This document shows, one piece after another, positions 13,448 to 18,719 of a DNA stretch of 18,719 bases. This DNA is from JAUSKF01 sp964355005 (GTDB taxonomy: Bacteria; Patescibacteriota; Minisyncoccia; UBA6257; WO2-44-18). A program made the position numbers and the translations under genes. Below the pieces are notes generated by a model that was given only the letters and a program-made list of their open reading frames with translations, was not told the DNA's origin and made no database searches. The DNA is taken from the NCBI GenBank assembly GCA_964355005.1, contig CAYHBX010000014.1, forward strand, positions 1 to 18,719, in the 5' to 3' direction. Position 1 is the stretch's first letter; each line of letters opens with the position of its first letter.

Positions 13448-13888
13448 TTAAAGTGGAACTTCCGCGATTGAATTGACCGCCACCTGTCCGTCTGTCGTGA
13501 TCGTTAGAACCGCTTCAACCCTGCTTTTTTTATTCAAAACACTGGCGGTAGAAGTCACTTTCGCCTGACCGGAACCGAGGCCGGGGCAGGTCACATTGCA
13601 AACTGTTACCGCGGCAGTGCGGCCGTTGGCAACTTCCACGGAGTAGGAGCCGTAAAAACTTTTGTTGCGCACGACCCGGATAATCGCGTCATCAGCTCCG
13701 GCGCGCGCGGCAGCCAACGCCTCGGCGGTCAGACGGGAAGCAAAATTAGTGATATTGAAATAGTAAGTTAAAAAAGCGCTGGCAATGGCAATCTCAATAA
13801 TGATGCCGCCAAGTAGAAGCATCGTAGGCAAAGTGGAAACTCCACTTTGCCTACGTTTAAACGTTGCAACGTTAAAATGTTTAGACAT
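13448..13888 (-). CDS. PilX/prepilin-like membrane protein
   Basis: A 146-residue protein with one hydrophobic segment (MLLLGGIIIEIAIASAFLTYYF, about 23-44) preceded by RRQSGVSTLPT, then an extracytoplasmic domain with a CNVTC pair. The layout resembles PilX-type or minor pilin proteins, but the canonical G-F-T-L-I-E cleavage site is absent. Family assignment is therefore tentative. The first 20 codons consist of stacked palindromes (13824-13891), so the true start could be a later codon such as the ATG for Met23. It is flanked by a GWAW-repeat protein 3 nt upstream and pilMN 3 nt downstream, in one operon. Confidence 0.65.
   Translation of the reverse strand: MSKHFNVATFKRRQSGVSTLPTMLLLGGIIIEIAIASAFLTYYFNITNFASRLTAEALAAARAGADDAIIRVVRNKSFYGSYSVEVANGRTAAVTVCNVTCPGLGSGQAKVTSTASVLNKKSRVEAVLTITTDGQVAVNSIAEVPL
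13824..13854. repeat. 14-bp perfect hairpin in the 5' part of the PilX-like gene
   Basis: GTAGGCAAAGTGGA (13824-13837) pairs perfectly with TCCACTTTGCCTAC (13841-13854) around a 3-base loop. It encodes part of the RRQSGVSTLP stretch. Confidence 0.9.
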
Positions 13889-13891
13889 TTT
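13860..13891. repeat. Two adjacent palindromes at the start of the PilX-like gene
   Basis: AACGTTGCAACGTT (13860-13873) is a perfect palindrome. AAAATGT (13874-13880) pairs with ACATTTT (13885-13891) around TTAG, and the ATG lies in that second hairpin. Confidence 0.85.
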
Positions 13892-14941
13892 TTACGGGCT
13901 ATAATTTATGACCACATCCTCAACCTTGGGAGTCTTGCCGGAATCCCAATGCAAATAAACTTTATAGCGGAAGTAACGCTTATTGTTGTGATCCTTGGGA
14001 TTCAAGCGGAACTGCTCGCCAGGGTTGGCCTCATACGCGCTGTCGGTATTTCCTTCAGGAATGCCGGAAGCGGCCGGACCAACATAGACCCACGGACCAT
14101 CCGGATCGTTAGAAGAAGCGATCTGAATACCAACCGCCGTACCGACCGGCTGTTCGCCAAGCCACATCACCGTGTTTAAGGCCGCGCCATTCTGCACTTT
14201 TGTATCAAAAATACTGGAGATCAAATAGGTGCCATCATCAAAAGTTGTGCCACCGCCTCCACCTCCTCCACCGCCGGAACCGCTACCGGTAGGCCCGCCG
14301 CCATCAGAATCCGGAACGCCCGAATCAGGAGTCCAGGAAGTTTTTACTTTGTAACGTCCGTCATCAGGGCCGGCAGCCGGACACTGATCGCCGATGCCAA
14401 TATTAGTGCAATTAAAACTAATCCACCCAATGACGTCATTCCAAGCCCAACCGCTGAAATCTCCACTGGAACCATCAATTTTTACCTGATAGGTAGGGCT
14501 GGCCGGACAACCGCCGGTCGCGCCGGAACCAATGCCGTCATTGCCGCAAAAACTAATCCAGCCGACATTATCATTCCAAGCCCAACCAGAAAGATTGCCG
14601 GCGCCATCATTGGAAACACCCCACGATCCGGCGGCACCGGTGCAGGTGATAACCGAGCAATCAAGCGCTATTAAACCGACCTGCAAAGCATTGGCGGTTC
14701 CCGTCAGCGCGCTGTTGCTCACCGTAACGCTGTCGCCATTATAAAAATCAACCCAACCCGCAAGGCCGGTGCCGCCGGAAATGCCCGCGCCTCCGCCGCC
14801 GGACCAGGCGAAATGCTCAATGTCCGTCGGACTGATGTTTCCGGCGAAAGCCACGCCGACAGAAAGTAAAAAGTAAAAAGTAAAAAGTAAAAAGCCGACT
14901 GACGACAGGAGGGAAATTTTTGTTTTTGCGTTAGTGGTCAT
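13892..14941 (-). CDS. Secreted GWAW-repeat surface protein
   Basis: A 349-residue secreted protein. Residues 1-34 form a signal peptide with a likely cleavage at AFA-GN; its hydrophobic core (LLFTFYFLLS) is encoded by four tandem 7-bp units. The mature part has two related repeats, LSGWAWNDNVGWISF and FSGWAWNDVIGWISF, each followed by a Cys-containing loop. A Gly/Ser-rich linker (about 215-232, with a run of nine glycines) leads to a C-terminal beta-rich domain ending RYFRYKVYLHWD...VEDVVINYSP. I recall GWAW repeats from Patescibacteria surface proteins; their ligand is unknown. It lies inside the pilin operon, 4 nt after the preceding prepilin gene, so it may be a pilus-associated or co-displayed protein. 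Confidence 0.8.
   Translation of the reverse strand: MTTNAKTKISLLSSVGFLLFTFYFLLSVGVAFAGNISPTDIEHFAWSGGGGAGISGGTGLAGWVDFYNGDSVTVSNSALTGTANALQVGLIALDCSVITCTGAAGSWGVSNDGAGNLSGWAWNDNVGWISFCGNDGIGSGATGGCPASPTYQVKIDGSSGDFSGWAWNDVIGWISFNCTNIGIGDQCPAAGPDDGRYKVKTSWTPDSGVPDSDGGGPTGSGSGGGGGGGGGTTFDDGTYLISSIFDTKVQNGAALNTVMWLGEQPVGTAVGIQIASSNDPDGPWVYVGPAASGIPEGNTDSAYEANPGEQFRLNPKDHNNKRYFRYKVYLHWDSGKTPKVEDVVINYSP
14866..14893. repeat. Tandem 7-bp repeat (four units) in a signal peptide
   Basis: GTAAAAA is repeated four times without error. It encodes the hydrophobic core of the signal peptide of the GWAW protein on the minus strand. As 7 is not a multiple of 3, gain or loss of one unit would shift the reading frame. 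Confidence 0.9.
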
Positions 14942-14945
14942 TTTT

Positions 14946-15626
14946 TTAAAGTCCTATCTTTTTCAAAGCGCCATCTCCGGAAAAATTCACCCCCGAAGAA
15001 GCGGAGAATTTATCGTTAATGGAAATTTCGCCGCCGGGAAGAGTAGGAAAAGTCTCCTGCGGTTTTCCTCCGTCCCAGTCAGTTTGTTTGAAAATTAAAT
15101 TCCGGCTGCGGGTAATATACCGGTTCACGGTAACATTTGCCGTCTCGCCGCCCTCTGTCCAAGTAGTAATAACAACAATTTTTTTAGTTGACGGGTCTTC
15201 ATAAGTGGAAGCGGACGCGGCCTCAATGGCTTCGGTGGATTGATTACGGTGCGCCGCTTCAACCCGAAACGCGGTGGAGAATAGCAAACCATCAACTGTT
15301 TCCGGCGCCGATCCGTCTTTACGCTCAAATCCCGGCGGTTTGGGAAGCAGATTATAATCAGAACCCGGAATAATGCCCGATACCGCGTCAATGTTGTGCC
15401 AATCGGCGGCGGCAAAAACCGCGACCCTGTCCAGCATTGCCTGGCTCAGAGCGGAAGCGGTCTGGATGTTTTTATTCTGAACATTAGAACGAAGGGTGAA
15501 GGTAATCGTAGCCGCCGCTCCGCCGATCAAAATAGCGCCGATGGCAACGCCAACCAAAATTTCTATCAAAGATTGGCCCCGGTTGCCGGCGAAAAAATTA
15601 TTTCTGCTCAATTGTTCCTTGCGCAT
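14946..15626 (-). CDS. Prepilin-like protein (minor pilin)
   Basis: A 226-residue protein with a class III prepilin leader: NRGQSLIEILVGVAIGAILIGGAAATITFTL, with cleavage expected after the Gly and Glu at +5. The hydrophobic helix is followed by a soluble domain with no cysteines and a conserved-looking ITTWTEGGETANVTVNRYI stretch. This resembles minor pilins of the PilV/GspI-like type; the exact class is uncertain. It needs a prepilin peptidase, which is not seen in this window. The ATG at 15624-15626 overlaps the end of the preceding gene by 29 nt, so the two are probably translationally coupled. Confidence 0.85.
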   Translation of the reverse strand: MRKEQLSRNNFFAGNRGQSLIEILVGVAIGAILIGGAAATITFTLRSNVQNKNIQTASALSQAMLDRVAVFAAADWHNIDAVSGIIPGSDYNLLPKPPGFERKDGSAPETVDGLLFSTAFRVEAAHRNQSTEAIEAASASTYEDPSTKKIVVITTWTEGGETANVTVNRYITRSRNLIFKQTDWDGGKPQETFPTLPGGEISINDKFSASSGVNFSGDGALKKIGL

Positions 15627-16038
15627 TTATGGTAATAGTCCGGAAAACCGTATCATCGTTGGACAACTTAATTTTAACCTCCGCCGGCGAGACGGGCAAT
15701 CCACTAACTTTGAAGAATGACACATTGGCGGTCGGCGTATCCAACGCTACTCCGGACGACAAACTGACCTTTTCTATGGGCACGGCTGGGTCGCCCCCAA
15801 AAATCCAATAAGAATCCGACCCGACAACGTTCTCAAAATGCACACCCCAGGATAAACCGTCCTCCTGACTGACCGAACGCGCTTGCGCGTCCCGCAGGAC
15901 GGCAACTATTTTTTCCGCGGAAAGCGACAAGGCCTGATGACTTCTAAAACTCCAAAGCATCAAAAATCCCCCGGTGGCCAAAATGACGCTGATCCCCAGC
16001 ACTACTAGAATTTCTATTAAGGTAAACCCTTTGGACAT
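15598..16038 (-). CDS. GspH/FimT-like pseudopilin
   Basis: A 146-residue prepilin-like protein that starts MSKGFTLIEILVVLGISVILATGGFLML. The leader is only four residues and cleavage is expected at G-F with Glu at +5. The soluble part, with LSLSAEKIVAVLRDAQARSVSQ, fits GspH/FimT-type pseudopilins, which form the tip of pilus or secretion fibres. It is probably the first gene of the fibre operon, with a TATAAT 24 nt upstream, and overlaps the next prepilin gene by 29 nt. The ATG is at 16036-16038. Confidence 0.88.
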   Translation of the reverse strand: MSKGFTLIEILVVLGISVILATGGFLMLWSFRSHQALSLSAEKIVAVLRDAQARSVSQEDGLSWGVHFENVVGSDSYWIFGGDPAVPIEKVSLSSGVALDTPTANVSFFKVSGLPVSPAEVKIKLSNDDTVFRTITINAQGTIEQK

Positions 16039-16146
16039 AATGCGAAATTTATATTTATGCGAATTATACGAACTTTGTAATGCTGCCTGTGCGAATTGGG
16101 CGAGTTGTTCGCATGATTCGCATTCTTTGCCTAGTTCGCATTAGCA
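16039..16146. repeat. Spacer with inverted and direct (A/T)TGCGAAT repeats
   Basis: ATGCGAA-type motifs occur three times in one orientation (about 16040, 16059, 16091) and TTCGCAT three times in the other (16109-16142). Several alternative stems can form. It lies between pilC and the fimT-like gene and contains a TATAAT on the minus strand. Confidence 0.6.
16063..16068 (-). promoter_or_regulatory. Candidate -10 box for the pilin operon
   Basis: A perfect TATAAT on the minus strand ends 24 nt before the ATG at 16038. The -35 is not obvious. Confidence 0.4.
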
Positions 16147-17355
16147 TTAGAACTGCGTGACCAGCTGGTAGATCGGCACCAGAATGGAAAGGGCGATCAG
16201 AGCGATCACACCTCCAATCAATATCAGCAACATCGGCTCGATAAAAGCCACCATATTTTTAACCGAAGCGGAAATTTCCGAATCGTAAAAGTCGGCTAAA
16301 GTTTTCAAAACTTGGTCCAAGTGCCCGGCTTTTTCCGAAATTGCCACCAGATTAGCCACTACCGGCGGAAAGACCGGCTCGCGATTGAAAGCTTCGCCAA
16401 GCGTCAAACCCTTGGCAATTCCCTCATTGGCAATTCGTAGCAAAGCTAATTTCACTTCCGGATGAACCACCGCGTCAGCGGTAATATTCAAAGCTTCCAG
16501 AATAGGCAGGCCGGCCCCCATTAAAGAACTCAAGGTCGCGGCGAAACGCTGGAGCGCGATCTTGTAAACAACTTCTTTGACCACGGGAATTATATTCAGC
16601 AACGCGGCAATGAACCGCTTCCCCGCTAAAGTGCGGGCGATGAATATCCAGCCGCCGAATATCACTACCGCCAAAACAGCCAGAATGATCCCAATGTTAT
16701 TACCGATAGCGGAGCCGACCGAAAAAACTATCTGAGAAAATACCGGCGGTTCAAATCCGCCGCCTTCAAACACGGACGCGATCCTCGGTATCGCGAAACT
16801 CACCAAAAATAGCAGAACAAATAATGACAAAACGAACAAAATAACCGGGTAAATAAGAGCGGATCGGATCTTTCCCTGCAACTCATGCTCCTTTTCCAAA
16901 CTAACACTTAAGTCATCGAAAACTTTTTCTAAATTTCCGGAGGCCTCTCCAGCTTTGACTAAATTAACGAAAACGGGAGAAAAATATCGTGGGTATTGCG
17001 CGAAGGTCTGGTAAAAAGGCTGGCCCTTCTCCAAATTGGTTCTGATCTCCAGCAATAATGACTTGATGACCGCTTTGTCAAAATTAGCGATCAAAATATT
17101 GATAGCGCGGAAAAGATCGGTGCCGACCCGCAACATCAAAGCCAGATACCGGGTCAAAAATATCTTATCGGTAACATTGATACGCTGGCCGAAAACACTC
17201 TTGCCCTTGGCTCCGGTCGATCTTTCTCCGGATACCGAGATAGGCTTTAATCCTTGGGACGCCAAAAACTCCAAAACTTTGCCGGAATTTTCAGCTTCTG
17301 CCGTTCCCTCAACTATCTTGCCTTGGGCATCAGCCGCCCGATAACTAAATTTCAT
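16147..17355 (-). CDS. pilC: Type IV pilus inner-membrane platform protein PilC
   Basis: A GspF/PilC family polytopic protein that forms the platform on which the pilus is assembled. Its 402 residues start MKFSYRAADAQGKIVEGTAEA, the usual N-terminal strand. Two T2SF domains follow (about 65-190 and 270-395), each with a hydrophobic helix pair. Recognisable segments are FFSPVFVNLVKAGEASGNLEKVFDDL in the first and PVFPPVVANLVAISEKAGHLDQVLKTLADFYD in the second. Length and order are normal. The ATG at 17353-17355 has a TATAAT 9 nt upstream, so the message could be leaderless. It is separated from pilB by the orphan membrane protein. Confidence 0.96.
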   Translation of the reverse strand: MKFSYRAADAQGKIVEGTAEAENSGKVLEFLASQGLKPISVSGERSTGAKGKSVFGQRINVTDKIFLTRYLALMLRVGTDLFRAINILIANFDKAVIKSLLLEIRTNLEKGQPFYQTFAQYPRYFSPVFVNLVKAGEASGNLEKVFDDLSVSLEKEHELQGKIRSALIYPVILFVLSLFVLLFLVSFAIPRIASVFEGGGFEPPVFSQIVFSVGSAIGNNIGIILAVLAVVIFGGWIFIARTLAGKRFIAALLNIIPVVKEVVYKIALQRFAATLSSLMGAGLPILEALNITADAVVHPEVKLALLRIANEGIAKGLTLGEAFNREPVFPPVVANLVAISEKAGHLDQVLKTLADFYDSEISASVKNMVAFIEPMLLILIGGVIALIALSILVPIYQLVTQF

Positions 17356-17364
17356 CTTAAATTT

Positions 17365-17370
17365 ATTATA
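17365..17370 (-). promoter_or_regulatory. Candidate -10 box for pilC, near-leaderless
   Basis: A perfect TATAAT ends 9 nt before the pilC ATG, just after the terminator-like hairpin of the orphan gene. A -35 is not visible because that position falls within the hairpin. Confidence 0.4.
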
Positions 17371-17373
17371 ACA

Positions 17374-17393
17374 AATCCCCCTTTCGGGGGATT
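17374..17393 (-). terminator. Hairpin ending the orphan membrane-protein gene
   Basis: AATCCCCC (17374-17381) pairs with GGGGGATT (17386-17393) around a 4-base loop. It begins 4 nt after the TGA of the upstream gene. The T-tract on the minus strand is short and broken (TTGTT), so termination may be partial. Confidence 0.6.
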
Positions 17394-17397
17394 GGCG

Positions 17398-17805
17398 TCA
17401 TGACGTAGCACTGACTTTTTGAAAATCTTTTATCTTATCGCTCATTTCTCTCTCGGCCTCGCTAACCTCACGGTTGGTTTCCTGCCAACGCCGCTTCTCA
17501 TACAAATAGCCGTAATAATTTATGCCCACGATGAACATAACGAACAAAAGGCCAATATTTTCCGGTAGCCCCGTCGGCAAAAGAATGATCGAAGCGAACA
17601 GGAAACAAGCATGCCCCAGAAACAAGCGGAAACAGTAATCGGGGGCTTTGCCGCGCACCTCCCAAATGTACCGGCCCCGGTATTCCACCATGCCGGGAAT
17701 GCTCCGGCCGTAAACATAGACGCGGCGATAAAGAATGCAAACGACGAAAATGAACTGAAAGACGGTTGCCAGGCACCACCAAAAGCTCTTCGCGGCGGCG
17801 ACCAT
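17398..17805 (-). CDS. Hypothetical small membrane protein between pilB and pilC
   Basis: A 135-residue protein with about three membrane segments (roughly 8-27, 58-78 and 82-99), a short motif RGRYIWEVRGKAPDYC between the first two, and a charged, coiled-coil-like C-terminus (QETNREVSEAEREMSDKI). I do not recognise the family. The ATG at 17803-17805 has a GGGGAG SD 6 nt upstream and a good promoter 30 nt upstream. With a terminator on each side it is transcribed on its own. It interrupts the usual pilB-pilC pairing, so it might either modify the pilus platform or be an unrelated inserted gene. Confidence 0.7.
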   Translation of the reverse strand: MVAAAKSFWWCLATVFQFIFVVCILYRRVYVYGRSIPGMVEYRGRYIWEVRGKAPDYCFRLFLGHACFLFASIILLPTGLPENIGLLFVMFIVGINYYGYLYEKRRWQETNREVSEAEREMSDKIKDFQKVSATS

Positions 17806-17835
17806 GCTTCGCTCCCCTAATTGAGTCCGGAGGGT

Positions 17836-17864
17836 ATTCTAGCATACTTTTGACAAAAAAACAA
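17836..17864 (-). promoter_or_regulatory. Promoter of the orphan membrane-protein gene
   Basis: On the minus strand TTGTTT (17859-17864), a 17-bp spacer and TAGAAT (17836-17841), with TGC before the -10 (extended -10), form a strong promoter. The -35 lies within the T-tract of the pilB terminator. Confidence 0.7.
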
Positions 17865-17895
17865 GGGCCGAGTCGCGGTTTGGCCGCCCTCGGCC
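17855..17895 (-). terminator. Intrinsic terminator after pilB
   Basis: On the minus strand a hairpin with outer stem GGCCGAG/CTCGGCC (17866-17872 with 17889-17895) and inner GCGG/CCGC is followed by CTTGTTTTTTT. It separates pilB from the next gene, so pilB and pilC need separate promoters unless readthrough occurs. Confidence 0.75.
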
Positions 17896-17954
17896 GTAGC
17901 CTATGGGCGAGGCCGAAGGTCGAGTGAGGAGTTGGGCAAAAACCGAGCGAGCCC
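17896..17954. other. GC-rich spacer with GAG(T/C)GAG motifs
   Basis: Between the pilB stop and its terminator lies a GC-rich stretch with GGCCG-type inverted repeats (17891-17895 with 17911-17915) and repeats such as CGAGTGAGGAG and CCGAGCGAG. The texture resembles the patch at 75-112. No gene is seen. Confidence 0.45.
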
Positions 17955-18719
17955 CTATTCTCGGATCACCCGCAACACCTCTTCTATTGTAGTCATTCCT
18001 TTGGAAACTTTACGAAGGCCGTCTTCAAACATAGTGACGAATCCTTTTTTACGTAATTCTTTTCGCAGAGAATCCAGGGTAAATTTCGGATCAACGATGG
18101 CGTTGCGCAATGATTCGTCCACGCTAAAAGCTTCAAAAATAGCGATCCGTCCCTTATAACCAATATTCCCGCAAGTAGCGCAGCCCTTGCCTTTGAACAA
18201 AACCCGAGGCGGAGTGTACTCGGATTCTATGCCCAAAGATTTAAATTGGCTCTCTATTATTTTTACTACTTCCGGAGTAACCGGATAGGACTGAATGCAA
18301 TCCGGGCAGATTTTCCGCACTAAACGCTGAGCAAGAATCGCGTTAAGAATTGCCGCCGCCAAAAATGGCTCAACTTTCAGGTCAAAAAGGCGCGGCACTG
18401 CCGATGGCGCGTCATTGGTGTGCAGGGTAGTAAGAACTAGGTGACCGGTCAAAGCGGCTTGAACGGAAATTTCGGCGGTTTCCGCGTCCCGGATCTCACC
18501 GACCATGATAACGTTGGGGTCCTGACGAAGCAGTGCCCGCAAACCGCTGGAAAAAGTAATGCCGGCCGCCTCGTTAACCTGCATTTGGTTAATATATTTC
18601 ATATCGTACTCCACCGGATCTTCAATGGTAGAGATGTTCACTTCCGGCTTATTAAGAACGCTAAGCATTGAATAAAGGGTCGTGGTCTTACCGGAACCGG
18701 TCGGCCCGGTAACCAGAAC
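17955..18719 (-). CDS. pilB: Type IV pilus assembly ATPase PilB, partial
   Basis: The C-terminal part of a GspE/PilB-type hexameric ATPase that powers pilus extension; the N-terminus lies beyond the right edge. At the edge the frame reads VLVTGPTGSGKTTTLYS, the Walker A motif. It continues with ISTIEDPVEY (Asp box), the Walker B strand NVIMVGEIRD, and the His box LTGHLVLTTLHTNDAPSA. A tetracysteine zinc motif (CPDC and CATC, about 100 and 145 residues on) is typical of PilB/GspE and absent from PilT. The frame has an internal ATG at 18668, but the open frame to the edge shows it is not the start. A terminator follows the stop. Confidence 0.96.
   Translation of the reverse strand, partial: VLVTGPTGSGKTTTLYSMLSVLNKPEVNISTIEDPVEYDMKYINQMQVNEAAGITFSSGLRALLRQDPNVIMVGEIRDAETAEISVQAALTGHLVLTTLHTNDAPSAVPRLFDLKVEPFLAAAILNAILAQRLVRKICPDCIQSYPVTPEVVKIIESQFKSLGIESEYTPPRVLFKGKGCATCGNIGYKGRIAIFEAFSVDESLRNAIVDPKFTLDSLRKELRKKGFVTMFEDGLRKVSKGMTTIEEVLRVIRE

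Noticed and set aside
17498..17845. 115-residue alternative frame on the minus strand before pilC
   Set aside because: It overlaps the 135-residue membrane-protein frame, which has the well-placed SD and promoter, and shows no coherent protein features.

Overview
The window most resembles a Candidatus Patescibacteria (CPR, Parcubacteria-like) chromosome. Three things suggest this. The housekeeping genes are compact and many lack a Shine-Dalgarno (SD) sequence. Two surface proteins carry features I associate with this group: GWAW-type repeats, and a C-terminal domain ending in a CFRVVRSDG-like motif. Short AT-rich inverted and direct repeats lie between genes and also inside some of them. The assignment is inference from recalled family features, not from a search.

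Layout. Bases 1-336 hold no gene but several strong inverted repeats. On the minus strand follow a membrane protein resembling the RMD1/DUF155 family (337-1356) and an exported surface protein (1393-2892). Divergent from these, on the plus strand, are a mechanosensitive-channel-like membrane protein (3012-3698) and an unrecognised Cys-containing protein (3805-4260). A convergent 12-bp terminator hairpin then separates them from a long minus-strand block that reads lepB, hisS, a HIT protein, rpsU, yqeY, ybeY, ftsA, ftsZ: secretion, tRNA charging, ribosome biogenesis and cell division. pth (10374-10865, plus) is divergent from lepB. Next come a small orphan gene (10877-11170), a hicB-hicA toxin-antitoxin pair, and an unexplained structured stretch (11787-11951).

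From 11948 to the right end is a minus-strand type IV pilus cluster. In transcription order it holds pilB (cut by the window edge), an orphan membrane protein, pilC, a GspH/FimT-like pseudopilin, a second prepilin-like protein, a secreted GWAW-repeat protein, a PilX-like protein and a PilM-PilN fusion. PilB and PilC would supply the motor and platform, the prepilin-like proteins the fibre or its tip, and PilMN the inner-membrane alignment complex.

The most interesting pattern is that three unrelated orphan genes (3805-4260, 10877-11170, 17398-17805) are packaged alike. Each has an upstream hairpin, a TTG-N17-TAnnNT-type promoter next to it, 29-30 nt from the -10 box to the ATG, a clear SD (otherwise rare here), and a terminator-like hairpin at or touching the stop codon. 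They sit between conserved genes, one of them splitting pilB from pilC. Also notable are repeat-derived segments inside ybeY and pth, a 20-bp perfect inverted repeat around the rpsU leader, stacked palindromes at the start of the PilX-like gene, and a signal peptide encoded by a 7-bp tandem repeat.
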